From Bacteroidota bacterium (GTDB lineage: Bacteria > Bacteroidota > Ignavibacteria > Tepidaquicellales > Tepidaquicellaceae): DNA of 17,598 nt. Every line of letters starts with the position of its first letter. Within the stretch, counting starts at the first letter, position 1. The stretch lies in contig JAEYVS010000221.1 of the NCBI GenBank assembly GCA_023429265.1, positions 1 through 17,598 of the forward strand, written 5' to 3'. Below are positions 1-6,637 of the stretch, one piece after another. A model generated the notes under the pieces. That model was given only the letters and a program-made list of their open reading frames with translations. It did not search any database and was not told the origin of the DNA. Position numbers and translations under genes: made by a program.

Positions 1-597
1 CTCATTGTCTGAAGGAATTGAATCATTAATATTGGCAGGGAGAATTCTTTCAGGAAGGTCGTAAACCTTCTGGAAGTTTTTCCTGGAATGAACCATTAGT
101 TCACCGCTATGGAATAAATACTCGAGTGCATCCTTGGCGGGCTTCCAGTCCCACCACTCTCCCCTTTTCCCGGGTTCATCAAAATGCCGGGACTGAAGCG
201 GACCTTCATTTTTTATCCTTTTTTTTACATAGTTTAGAAGCTTTCTGTTTGTTTTAGCCCAATCTTTATACTTTTCCTTATATCTTTTCTTGCGCGGAAG
301 CGAGAACCTGTAATGATTCATTGGCAGATAAGAGGCTGCGTGATCCCAGAATTCGAATACTTTCTTGTCTTTGTCAATAAGCTCATCAAGGTACTTATTA
401 TCATATCCCGGAAATCTTGTCCACAAAACATGCTTATGAGACCGCTCTACAATGGAAATGGTGTCTATCTGAACGTAACCCAGCTTTTCGATTATTTTGT
501 AAAGATCCTTCTTCGTTTCAGCCGGATGATTATTTAAAAGAAGCTGATTATGAAGAGCAAGATAGCGGGCTTCGGATTTAGTAATATTAATATTCAA
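1..597 (-). CDS. AlkZ/YcaQ-like winged-helix DNA glycosylase, 3' end outside window
   Basis: The minus strand reads open from a TTG at 597 to the window edge, giving 199 codons without the C-terminus. The protein resembles the YcaQ/AlkZ family (HTH_42, formerly DUF1006), which removes alkylated or crosslinked bases from DNA. Seen in the sequence: GYVQIDTIS at residues 40-48, matching the family's Q-hydrophobic-D catalytic motif (Q43, D45), then ERSHKHVLW, and near residue 150 a Trp-rich GEWWDWKPAKDALEYL segment typical of the family. An in-frame TAA lies about 20 nt upstream and no ATG occurs before residue 110, so TTG or a nearby ATT is the start; no clear Shine-Dalgarno sequence is visible. 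It probably acts in the cytoplasm in base-excision repair. Family assignment is fairly sure; the exact start and substrate are not. Confidence 0.75.
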   Translation of the reverse strand, partial: MNINITKSEARYLALHNQLLLNNHPAETKKDLYKIIEKLGYVQIDTISIVERSHKHVLWTRFPGYDNKYLDELIDKDKKVFEFWDHAASYLPMNHYRFSLPRKKRYKEKYKDWAKTNRKLLNYVKKRIKNEGPLQSRHFDEPGKRGEWWDWKPAKDALEYLFHSGELMVHSRKNFQKVYDLPERILPANINDSIPSDNE

Positions 598-1176
598 AGA
601 AATAGAAATTTTTTAAATTTTTAAGAAGTATTAATAAATCAACCACTTATCAAGAAAGTAAAATTCGTATGAAAATCGTATTTGTTTTTACCGTATGTTG
701 CTTACAAGTATTAGCTATACGATTTTTTTTATCATTGTTGTATTTACAATAATAATGAATTTTTTCAGATAAAGTAAGACTTCCAAAAATAGAAATAATC
801 CGGATAACAGTTTTAAGTTCACATAAACGATAAAGTATTGATACAGGATTTAATTTCATCCGGTGGTAGATTAAATTTTGCTATACAAATTTAAAGAATG
901 ACAGGGACTAATCCAAACAAAAAAAGGATAGATAGCGCATCTATCCTTTTTGTACAATAAATATTGATAAAACATTGTTGATTTCGATTTGTATTGACGA
1001 GGAAAAAAGCACTAAGTGAGGATTTTTAACCACAGAAGGCTAATTTAATTCAAGGAGTAATTGAGGGTAAAATTAATATCCTTCCCAAGCAAGGGTTTGG
1101 GAAGAAGTTTGTAATTATTCTAAAAATAATTAGTTTACTTCACTAAAACCCACCGCTAAAGCGGGATTACTTACAC
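598..1176. other. AT-rich intergenic region without a supportable gene
   Basis: This gap of about 580 nt lies between the glycosylase gene and the secreted-protein gene, both on the minus strand. It contains the bidirectional terminator at 919-951 and two small hairpins: CTTCCCAA/TTGGGAAG at 1081-1104 and CCGCT/AGCGG at 1153-1164. A 69-codon open frame on the minus strand (650-859) has low-complexity composition, no start signal and no recognisable family, so I do not call it a gene. No convincing promoter for the downstream glycosylase gene could be pinned down. Confidence 0.6.
919..951. terminator. Bidirectional intrinsic terminator
   Basis: A perfect 13-bp inverted repeat (arms 921-933 and 939-951, loop AGCGC) has an A run on the left and a T run on the right, so the transcript forms a stem followed by U residues in either direction. 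On the minus strand it would end transcripts from the secreted-protein gene at 1186-3192, whose stop codon lies about 235 nt upstream. Confidence 0.8.
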
Positions 1177-1189
1177 ATAGCTTCGCTAT
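1177..1189. repeat. Small hairpin overlapping the stop codon of the secreted-protein gene
   Basis: ATAGC/GCTAT arms with a TTC loop; the TAG stop (1186-1188) lies in one arm. A second small palindrome, CCGCT/AGCGG at 1153-1164, lies just downstream. Neither has a T run, so they are more likely 3'-end RNA structure than terminators. Confidence 0.4.
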
Positions 1190-3192
1190 TTAATAAGTAA
1201 CATTCTCTTTACATCAGTGAATTGACCTGCTTCTATCCTGTAAAAATACACACCACTCGATAGGAATGACGCATTAAACTGATAGTCATAATATCCGGCT
1301 TCGTGTCTTTGGTTTACGAGCTGCGCTACTTCCCTGCCGGTAATGTCATAAAGCTTTATTGTTACAAAGGCAGCTTTTGGAAGCTGGTATTTAATGGTTG
1401 TCTCCGGATTGAATGGATTCGGGTAATTGTTTTCCAGTTTGAATTCGCCGGGGATTTCACTAGAAATCTGGTTAATACCCACGGTTGTTCTCTTTATATT
1501 CAATATCAGATTATTTCCTGTTGCAACAGAATCAAAACCATTATACGCATATGCTTTACAGGTCACAAGTACCGAATCACCATTGGTACCGAACTGCGCG
1601 GCAAGCGAATCCAGATAGCTCTTACTGAATGTGATAGATGTATCCTGTCCGTTATTATCGCTATTAATAAGAATGAACTGAGTGCCTCCGAATTTCTGCG
1701 CGCGAAATTTATATGTTATATGAGGAGCAGATGCAGACCTTGTCCATTTATATGTTACTTTATTGGTGTCATTCTGAGAAACAGGCACAACCTGTATCCC
1801 TGTTGTGGTAAATGAAAACGAATTTAACTGTGTTGGAGTAACATTGATATAATTGATCTTTGTAATTGAATCTGCTCCGAGCCCATTGCTGACTCTAAGC
1901 TTAACGGTATACTGACCCACCTGTGTGAAAGAAAATGACGGATTACGCAGAGTAGAATTAAACATCTGATTACCTGTCACTGTCCATTGCCAGTTATCAG
2001 GAACTCCGGTTGACAGATCAAAAAATTTAACAGAATCACCTATTTCGACAGATTGTGGAGCACCAGTGAACTCTGCATCGGGAAAAGAAGGCGCGGGATT
2101 TAGATCGGCTCCAAGTACTAATAGACCATATTTTCTATCCGATGCTATGATGTTTCCCGAGGGAAATCTATATACTCCCCAGCATCCGTTATAAGATGTA
2201 GCGTTATTATCAGGATAAGTATCAAACCAGGCTATTTCATATGGATCCTCAGGGTTAGAAATATTTAATATCCTGACACCTGCACTGTAGTATGCAATAA
2301 CGGCAATCGTATCATAGATTTCGATGTTATGCACTATACTGTTTTCAAAACCGGCAGGTATCCAGGTAGTTACGAATGTAATATCGCCAAGGTCACTTAC
2401 ATCCCAGACCTTTAGTCTTCCCGGACCTGTATTTTCATCCGTTACATAAGCGTATTTTCTGTCATTTGTTAATGCAATATTATGCGGCGCGGGATTTGGA
2501 AGATTAAGCCACTGAGTTATCGTTCTAAGGCTGTCTTTGTTTGTTGCATCGATAACAGAGACATAGTCATCGGAAATATTGCAAGCCCAGATAGTGTCAT
2601 TAACTATCCGGCTATCGTGAACATAATACCCGTCCCATTTACCTCGTACTACGGGCTGTTCTGGATTTATTGAAAGATCAAAAATCACTGTACCATCTCC
2701 AAAACTTCCATTAGATCCGTTTAGATAAAGGTAAGGACCTGACTGTGAGATACTGTGCGTACTGCTATGTCCCGGAGCATTGAACTGTCCCACATAATGA
2801 ATTGAATCAGGTAAATACTGAAGATCAATAATCTGGATGCCGCTGTTTTCCACTTCCGAAACAACATACGCATAATGAGAGTATGTCTTCATTTCTCTCC
2901 AGCTATTGCTAAAGGATGAAGGATCGGGTGACGGCACAAAACCAACTTCCACCACGTTTCCAGTGTCTGTAACGTCGTAGAAGTAAGTTCCATCATAAGC
3001 TCCAAGAATGGCATATTCTCTATTATTCGGAGCGACATATCCCCATAAAGCTGAATAGTGACTATTACTCATAGACGGATTGGAGGGATTGAACCGGGCA
3101 ATTTCCCACATATTGAATCCCTGTGAAAATACACCGGATGCCGATGTTAGGAACATTAAAGATAGAAGTACAATTATTTGAAAGTGTCTCAT
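1186..3192 (-). CDS. Secreted choice-of-anchor-B/PKD protein with T9SS type A sorting domain
   Basis: 668 aa. A signal peptide covers about residues 1-24 (hydrophobic IIVLLSLMFLTSASGVFSQ). Residues about 25-360 resemble the choice-of-anchor-B (LVIVD-repeat, propeller-like) region, with repeated blocks such as VSVIDATNKD, LKVWDVSDLGD and VRILNISNPEDP. A PKD domain follows at about 369-452 (SVKFFDLSTG, PDNWQWTV), then an Ig-like segment at about 457-575 of the kind seen in SusE-like proteins. The last 80 residues (from 589, NYPNPFNPETTIKYQLP) are a type IX secretion sorting domain ending in VKRMLLIK. The protein should cross the inner membrane by Sec and the outer membrane by T9SS and end up at the surface or outside the cell. 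The substrate is unknown. It appears monocistronic, with terminators on both sides (919-951 and 3257-3286). The domain reading is firm; the biological role is not known. Confidence 0.9.
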   Translation of the reverse strand: MRHFQIIVLLSLMFLTSASGVFSQGFNMWEIARFNPSNPSMSNSHYSALWGYVAPNNREYAILGAYDGTYFYDVTDTGNVVEVGFVPSPDPSSFSNSWREMKTYSHYAYVVSEVENSGIQIIDLQYLPDSIHYVGQFNAPGHSSTHSISQSGPYLYLNGSNGSFGDGTVIFDLSINPEQPVVRGKWDGYYVHDSRIVNDTIWACNISDDYVSVIDATNKDSLRTITQWLNLPNPAPHNIALTNDRKYAYVTDENTGPGRLKVWDVSDLGDITFVTTWIPAGFENSIVHNIEIYDTIAVIAYYSAGVRILNISNPEDPYEIAWFDTYPDNNATSYNGCWGVYRFPSGNIIASDRKYGLLVLGADLNPAPSFPDAEFTGAPQSVEIGDSVKFFDLSTGVPDNWQWTVTGNQMFNSTLRNPSFSFTQVGQYTVKLRVSNGLGADSITKINYINVTPTQLNSFSFTTTGIQVVPVSQNDTNKVTYKWTRSASAPHITYKFRAQKFGGTQFILINSDNNGQDTSITFSKSYLDSLAAQFGTNGDSVLVTCKAYAYNGFDSVATGNNLILNIKRTTVGINQISSEIPGEFKLENNYPNPFNPETTIKYQLPKAAFVTIKLYDITGREVAQLVNQRHEAGYYDYQFNASFLSSGVYFYRIEAGQFTDVKRMLLIK

Positions 3193-3256
3193 TTTATTAT
3201 ATGTATTATTGGGCTTAAAAGATTAATCTAAGATAAATAAGTTATTTAAACAAATG

Positions 3257-3286
3257 AAAAAGGCAGCTTTAAGCTGCCTTTTTTTT
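3257..3286. terminator. Intrinsic terminator after the DUF937 gene
   Basis: Inverted repeat AGGCAGCTT/AAGCTGCCT (3261-3279) with five A on the left and a long T run on the right, so it can work in both directions. It lies about 25 nt beyond the stop of the minus-strand DUF937 gene and upstream of the secreted-protein gene. Confidence 0.85.
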
Positions 3287-3308
3287 CAATAATCCAAATC
3301 ATTCTTTA

Positions 3309-3893
3309 CTATTTAAGAAAATTTCCCAAGAGATTAGCTCCAATCTTAGCTACATCATCCACCACACTACCATCATTATCGCTATCCAGCAGCTGTGACA
3401 TCAGATCTCTTTGCTGAGGCGGCGCTTCCTGTACTGTATTACTCAATAACCCGGCAATACTGCCTGCATCCATATTATCTTCCCGCTGTTTTTTTCCAAG
3501 AATCCCCATCACAATGGGAGCAAGTGTTATGAGTATCTGCCCAACCGAACCCATATCAAGTCCGCTGGATTTACTGACAGTTTCCTCCACCTTAGGCAGG
3601 TTATTTCCAAATACGTGACCAAGTATGCCATTTCCATCACTCTGCTGAGGATTTGAGACCAGTCCCATAATATTGCTAAGAACATCCCCACTGTGATCAT
3701 TCTGCAGTGCTCCGAATAAGCTGTCCGCTCCCTGCTGATTCGACGTATTTTTAGCCAGTCCGGAAACAAGCAATGGTAATGCCGTTTCAATTGCGCTGGT
3801 CACCTGGCTTTTATCACCGCCTGTCTGTTGTGTCATCTGATCCACCACTCCGCTATTCATTACGGAGCCGATCATATTTATTAGATCCGACAT
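3309..3893 (-). CDS. DUF937 family protein (YidB-like)
   Basis: 194 aa, no signal peptide. It matches the DUF937 family: an N-terminal helical part (MSDLINMIGSVMNSGVVDQM), a run of short helices rich in Gly, Ser and Gln, AIETALPLLVSGLAKN around residue 35, and a conserved LITLAPIVMGILGKKQ stretch in the middle. Near residue 169 it has DSDNDGSVVDD, a calcium-loop-like acidic motif often seen in the C-terminal part of these proteins. The biochemical function of the family is not established. It starts 15 nt after the BON-LysM gene, so the two are almost certainly one transcript, ended by the terminator at 3257-3286. No Shine-Dalgarno sequence is seen; the upstream sequence is AT-rich. Confidence 0.85.
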   Translation of the reverse strand: MSDLINMIGSVMNSGVVDQMTQQTGGDKSQVTSAIETALPLLVSGLAKNTSNQQGADSLFGALQNDHSGDVLSNIMGLVSNPQQSDGNGILGHVFGNNLPKVEETVSKSSGLDMGSVGQILITLAPIVMGILGKKQREDNMDAGSIAGLLSNTVQEAPPQQRDLMSQLLDSDNDGSVVDDVAKIGANLLGNFLK

Positions 3894-3908
3894 ATTGTTT
3901 TTCTTATT

Positions 3909-4289
3909 TTAGTTAGGAATAGTAAGCTCTTGTCCCGGCTGGATCTTATCAGGATCGCTAAGAATATCTTTATTAGCTTCAAAGATCTTATTATACTGAT
4001 TTGGATCTCCGTAATATTCCTTTGATATTGCGCTCAGAGTATCTCCAGCCTTTACTGTGTATTTTCTCTCTGTGGGCTCATTGGTTTCAGTGCGGATGTC
4101 AGCTCTCAGATCAGCCGGCTCATTACCGCCAATCTCTTTGATCTTATCCCAGAGCTTATTTTTCTCAGTAGGTGATTTTACGGTAGCGCTTACATATAGC
4201 TTTCCGTCCTTTTCCTCGACCCTTACATCTTTTGCTCCGAGCTCCTGTCCTAATGACATTAGCGGAGAGTACTTTTCCTGTAGTGACAT
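3909..4289 (-). CDS. BON-LysM protein (Kbp/YgaU-like)
   Basis: 126 aa with no signal peptide. Residues about 5-68 fit a BON domain (ELGAKDVRVEEKDGKLYVS, then NKLWDKIKEIGG). Residues 75-126 are a clear LysM domain (KYTVKAGDTLSAISKEYYGD through IQPGQELTIPN). This is the arrangement of E. coli Kbp/YgaU, a cytoplasmic potassium-binding protein of about 150 aa; the present protein is somewhat shorter. By analogy it may bind an ion or a small ligand in the cytoplasm rather than peptidoglycan, but that is inference. An AAAGGA Shine-Dalgarno sequence lies 6 nt before the ATG. The DUF937 gene follows 15 nt downstream. A LysM protein next to an aggregation-prone DUF937 protein suggests a stress or envelope-related pair, without direct evidence. 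Confidence 0.85.
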   Translation of the reverse strand: MSLQEKYSPLMSLGQELGAKDVRVEEKDGKLYVSATVKSPTEKNKLWDKIKEIGGNEPADLRADIRTETNEPTERKYTVKAGDTLSAISKEYYGDPNQYNKIFEANKDILSDPDKIQPGQELTIPN

Positions 4290-4295
4290 TTTTAT

Positions 4296-4301
4296 TCCTT
4301 T
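4296..4301 (-). promoter_or_regulatory. Shine-Dalgarno site of the BON-LysM gene
   Basis: AAAGGA on the minus strand, 6 nt before the ATG at 4289. It is notable because most genes here lack a visible Shine-Dalgarno sequence. TATATT about 40 nt further upstream could be a -10 box, but no well-spaced -35 box was found, so I do not call the promoter. Confidence 0.55.
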
Positions 4302-4446
4302 CTTAAGTTTAGTGTTACTAGAATATAGTCAATAATCGACAATAAATCATCAACCTTAAACTAAATAAATGTAATTTAGTGAAGTTAAATGTAGAATTAG
4401 AAAAGGGAGATTGAACAATAATGATTGACAATTGAAGATTAAATTG

Positions 4447-4518
4447 TACCCCCGAGAGGATTCGAACCTCTAAATGCAGATCCGTAGTCTACCGGTTTAT
4501 CCATTAGCCTACGGGGGC
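4447..4518 (-). tRNA. tRNA-Arg (anticodon ACG)
   Basis: On the minus strand the acceptor stem is GCCCCCG/CGGGGGT (one G-U pair), the D arm is GGCT...AACC, the anticodon stem is GTAGA/TCTGC with loop CTACGGA (ACG at 34-36), the variable loop is CATTT and the T arm is AGAGG-TTCGAAT-CCTCT, with discriminator A. It is 72 nt with no encoded CCA. ACG (A34 normally edited to inosine) reads CGN Arg codons. It stands alone, downstream of rpoD but separated from it by the terminator at 4573-4606, so it probably has its own promoter. A TTGACAATT word occurs in opposite orientation on each side (4425-4433 and 4535-4543). Confidence 0.95.
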
Positions 4519-4572
4519 AAAATAGCTAATTATTAATTGTCAACTGACAATACAATTTACAATTCTTTCACA

Positions 4573-4606
4573 AAACAAAAAATGCAGTCCGTTTTGCAAA
4601 CTGCAT
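4573..4606 (-). terminator. Intrinsic terminator of rpoD
   Basis: Minus strand: stem ATGCAGT/ACTGCAT (4582-4606) followed by a T-rich tail (TTTTTTGTTTTG). It lies about 40 nt past the rpoD stop codon and before tRNA-Arg, so it closes the long rpsL-to-rpoD gene run. Confidence 0.8.
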
Positions 4607-4645
4607 CTTCTGCCATTAAAATTTATTAACCTAATACCACTCTTG

Positions 4646-5503
4646 TTACTGACCTAAGTAAGCCTTGAGAGCTTTGCTCCTGGATGCCTGTCTTAGTCTT
4701 CTAATTGCTTTTTCTTTGATCTGTCTTACTCTCTCGCGTGTGAGCTTATATTTATCACCAATTTCTTCAAGTGTCAGTGGGTTCTCTTTTTCTAATCCAT
4801 AATATAATTTTACTACTTCTTTCTCTCTCTGTGAGAGCGTATCGAGCGCTCTTTCGATCTCGATCCTTAATGAATCATTCATCAGGTCTGTATCGGGAAG
4901 CTTCTCGTTGCTGTTTGGCATTATGTCGATAAGCTTTGTATCTTCACCGTGAATACTCGGAGCGTCCATTGATACGTGGCCGCCTGAGTTTTTCAATGTT
5001 TCCTGTACTTCATATACACTCATATCCAGCTGTTCTGCAATTTCGAGTACGTTTGGAGTTCTTTCATTGCTCTGCTCCAGGTCGCTGATGGTCTTTGAGA
5101 TCTTACTCTTTTGCTGAACTATGTTCAGGGGAAGCCTTACCACCCTGGACTGTTCTGCAAGAGCCTGTAAAATCGACTGCCTGATCCACCATACAGCATA
5201 GGATATGAACTTAAATCCTCTTGTTTCATCAAATTTCTTTGCTGCCTTGATGAGTCCTAAATTACCTTCATTAATCAGGTCATTCAGAGAAAGTCCCTGG
5301 TTTTGATATTGTTTCGCTACGCTGACAACAAATCTCAAGTTTGCTCTTACCAGTTTATCGAGAGCCCTTTTATCACCTTTCTTAATAGCCTTCGCGCATT
5401 CGATCTCCTCGTCCACTGTCAAAGGAGTAGTTTTACTTATCTCCTTTAAGTAAATGTCAGTGGATTGATTCTCTCTGCTTGTATATTGTTTACCTAGCTT
5501 CAT
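4646..5503 (-). CDS. rpoD: Primary RNA polymerase sigma factor (short RpoD/SigA)
   Basis: 285 aa, with regions in order: 1.2 at about 13-45 (DIYLKEISKTTPLTVDEEIE); region 2 at about 51-121, with the strongly conserved ANLRFVVSVAKQYQNQGLSL, DLINEGNLGLIKAAKKFD and KFISYAVWWIRQSI (core binding and -10 recognition); region 3 at about 125-205; and region 4 at about 215-283, with the -35-recognising helix-turn-helix TLEEIGDKYKLTRERVRQIK. Region 1.1 and the long non-conserved insert of E. coli RpoD are absent, as is usual for primary sigma factors of Bacteroidota and Chlorobi. Its ATG lies 8 nt after the end of the restored PIN frame, so it appears to be the last gene of the ribosomal-protein cluster; no separate promoter or intrinsic terminator is visible before it. 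Co-transcription would tie the major sigma factor to ribosome synthesis (inference). Confidence 0.95.
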   Translation of the reverse strand: MKLGKQYTSRENQSTDIYLKEISKTTPLTVDEEIECAKAIKKGDKRALDKLVRANLRFVVSVAKQYQNQGLSLNDLINEGNLGLIKAAKKFDETRGFKFISYAVWWIRQSILQALAEQSRVVRLPLNIVQQKSKISKTISDLEQSNERTPNVLEIAEQLDMSVYEVQETLKNSGGHVSMDAPSIHGEDTKLIDIMPNSNEKLPDTDLMNDSLRIEIERALDTLSQREKEVVKLYYGLEKENPLTLEEIGDKYKLTRERVRQIKEKAIRRLRQASRSKALKAYLGQ

Positions 5504-5511
5504 TGTGTAAT

Positions 5512-5969
5512 TTAACTTTTTAAAATTTTTGCCGGAGAATTACTGCTCACTATCATATCTTCATCTATCATTCTTATACAAAATTTCTTCGAAATTGCTT
5601 CATATCTCGGGATATTTAACGAAAAAAACGGTAACTTAGTTTCCATACACAGCGCCATTATAATGGCATCACGGTAGCTGTTTGAAGGGCTTTTTTTTTA
5701 ATAAACCTCAAAATGTCAGCTACACTCTCCGCATAACGGTATGGAATCCCCAGGACCGATATCCCGTAAAATGTTTTCATTGCTTTATCCGAAGTACGCT
5801 TGTTATCACACGCTGCCAATACTTCAGATACGTTTAAAACCGATGTATAAGAACTAAAAAGCCTGATCGTTTTTATTAACTTAGATTCTGTTGATACCTT
5901 AGAAGGTTTAAATGCTAAATGATCCGCGAATACGTCCGAGTCGATGAATATTTCATACTTGCTCTTCAT
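5512..5969 (-). pseudogene. PIN-domain ribonuclease (VapC-like), frame broken at an A9 run
   Basis: Read as is, the frame from ATG 5969 stops at 5658 after 103 aa. Its first 93 residues are the front of a PIN domain: IFIDSDVF (D10, D12) and SVLNVSEVLAAC (E49). The frame breaks at a run of nine A (5691-5699 on the plus strand as T). With one extra A, translation continues for 59 more codons, SPSNSYRDAIIMALCMETKL then PFFSLNIPRYEAI, supplying the missing third acidic residue (D101) and an N118 where PIN domains have N/D, and stopping at 5512-5514. The restored 152 aa is normal for a PIN toxin and ends 8 nt before rpoD. PIN domains cleave RNA using bound metal. The gene may be a recent pseudogene, may be expressed by polymerase slippage on A9, or the break may be a sequencing error. 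It lies 10 nt after the 114-aa gene, as a toxin follows its antitoxin. Confidence 0.75.
5691..5699 (-). other. A9 homopolymer at the PIN frameshift (possible slippage site)
   Basis: Nine consecutive A in the sense strand encode K91-K93. Insertion of one A (or loss of two) joins the two halves of the PIN domain in one frame. Runs of this length are known sites of RNA polymerase slippage, replication slippage and homopolymer sequencing errors; the sequence alone cannot separate these. Confidence 0.7.
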
Positions 5970-5979
5970 TTAAAGCTTC

Positions 5980-6324
5980 TTATTTACACTTACTGATTTC
6001 GTAAACTCTATTTGGAAAATCTTTCGCTTTTATCACGCCTTGTGAACCGTGGAGTATCTTTATCGTTTCTATGGATGTATTCTGCATCCGGGCAGTAATC
6101 TCATGATCCGGGTTCATTTCTTCAGCGGCAACCGGTGGATCATTTTTAGAACTTTTGTAAAAAAAGTCAGGATAAAGAACCAAATTTAATTTAATTTTTG
6201 TTTCTTTATCCTTCTTTGTTTCCCCTTTTGATAACTTTTTGTAGTAGCCTCTAAGAACGGATTTATTGAGCTTTAGCTCACCGTTCTCCGTTAGATATGT
6301 ATCTAACCTGAGAGTCTTTTTCAA
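5980..6324 (-). CDS. Unknown 114-aa protein, putative antitoxin partner of the PIN gene
   Basis: I do not recognise this protein with certainty. It is 114 aa, basic and lysine-rich, with no signal peptide or membrane segment. The start is TTG at 6324, since no ATG occurs in frame before residue 70. The N-terminal part (LDTYLTENGELKLNKSVLRG) vaguely resembles an AbrB/MazE-type swapped-hairpin DNA-binding half; this is a weak impression. The middle is charged and probably flexible (KKLSKGETKKDKETK, then DPPVAAEEMNPDHE), and the C-terminus may be a small strand-rich unit (IKILHGSQGVIKAKDFPNRV). It starts 11 nt after rplW and ends 10 nt before the PIN-domain gene. The order small gene, then PIN gene, and the tight spacing are those of a type II toxin-antitoxin pair, so an antitoxin role is inferred from position. 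It occupies the slot where rplB normally follows rplW. Confidence 0.55.
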   Translation of the reverse strand: MKKTLRLDTYLTENGELKLNKSVLRGYYKKLSKGETKKDKETKIKLNLVLYPDFFYKSSKNDPPVAAEEMNPDHEITARMQNTSIETIKILHGSQGVIKAKDFPNRVYEISKCK

Positions 6325-6335
6325 AAGAATACTTT

Positions 6336-6632
6336 TTACGCTTCAGCCGTAAAGAAGTCTATTGAATCATCCTTATGCAGGCTGACTATTGCCTTCTTTC
6401 TATCGGCTCTAAAACCTTCAAATCTTCCCGCTTTGGTAAACTGAGATTTCTTCTTACCCTTCATCATCACTGTCTTCACATTGAGCACGCGTACATTAAA
6501 CTTCTTTTCGATAGCTTTAGCAATCTCTATCTTATTAGAGTCTTTCGCCACCTCAAAAGCATACTGGTTATTGAGCTCCTGAAGCATTGTATTCTTTTCT
6601 GTTACAAGCGGTCTTATTAAAACTGTTTTCAT
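6336..6632 (-). CDS. rplW: Large-subunit ribosomal protein uL23
   Basis: 98 aa, the usual length. Conserved N-terminus LIRPLVTEKNTMLQELNNQY, then the central IAKAIEKKFNVRVLNVKTV and the basic loop MMKGKKKSQF. L23 binds 23S rRNA domain III at the exit of the peptide tunnel, where trigger factor and SRP dock. Its Shine-Dalgarno sequence overlaps the rplD stop codon (TAAGGAAAATG), so the two genes are translationally coupled. Unusually, rplB does not follow it; instead a 114-aa unknown gene begins 11 nt downstream. Confidence 0.97.
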   Translation of the reverse strand: MKTVLIRPLVTEKNTMLQELNNQYAFEVAKDSNKIEIAKAIEKKFNVRVLNVKTVMMKGKKKSQFTKAGRFEGFRADRKKAIVSLHKDDSIDFFTAEA

Positions 6633-6637
6633 TTTCC

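Noticed and set aside
313..537. 74-codon plus-strand open frame
   Set aside because: It is the antisense shadow of the AlkZ/YcaQ-like gene, whose minus-strand frame carries conserved motifs.
650..859. 69-codon open frame on the minus strand
   Set aside because: Lysine/isoleucine-rich translation of AT-rich spacer, no start signal and no recognisable family.
1303..1815. 170-codon plus-strand open frame
   Set aside because: Antisense shadow of the T9SS-sorted protein, whose sorting-domain and PKD sequence are unmistakable on the minus strand.
5504..5657. A 154-nt leader or promoter region for rpoD
   Set aside because: This stretch reads as the C-terminal third of the PIN domain in the +1 frame, so it is coding relic or slippage product rather than a leader.
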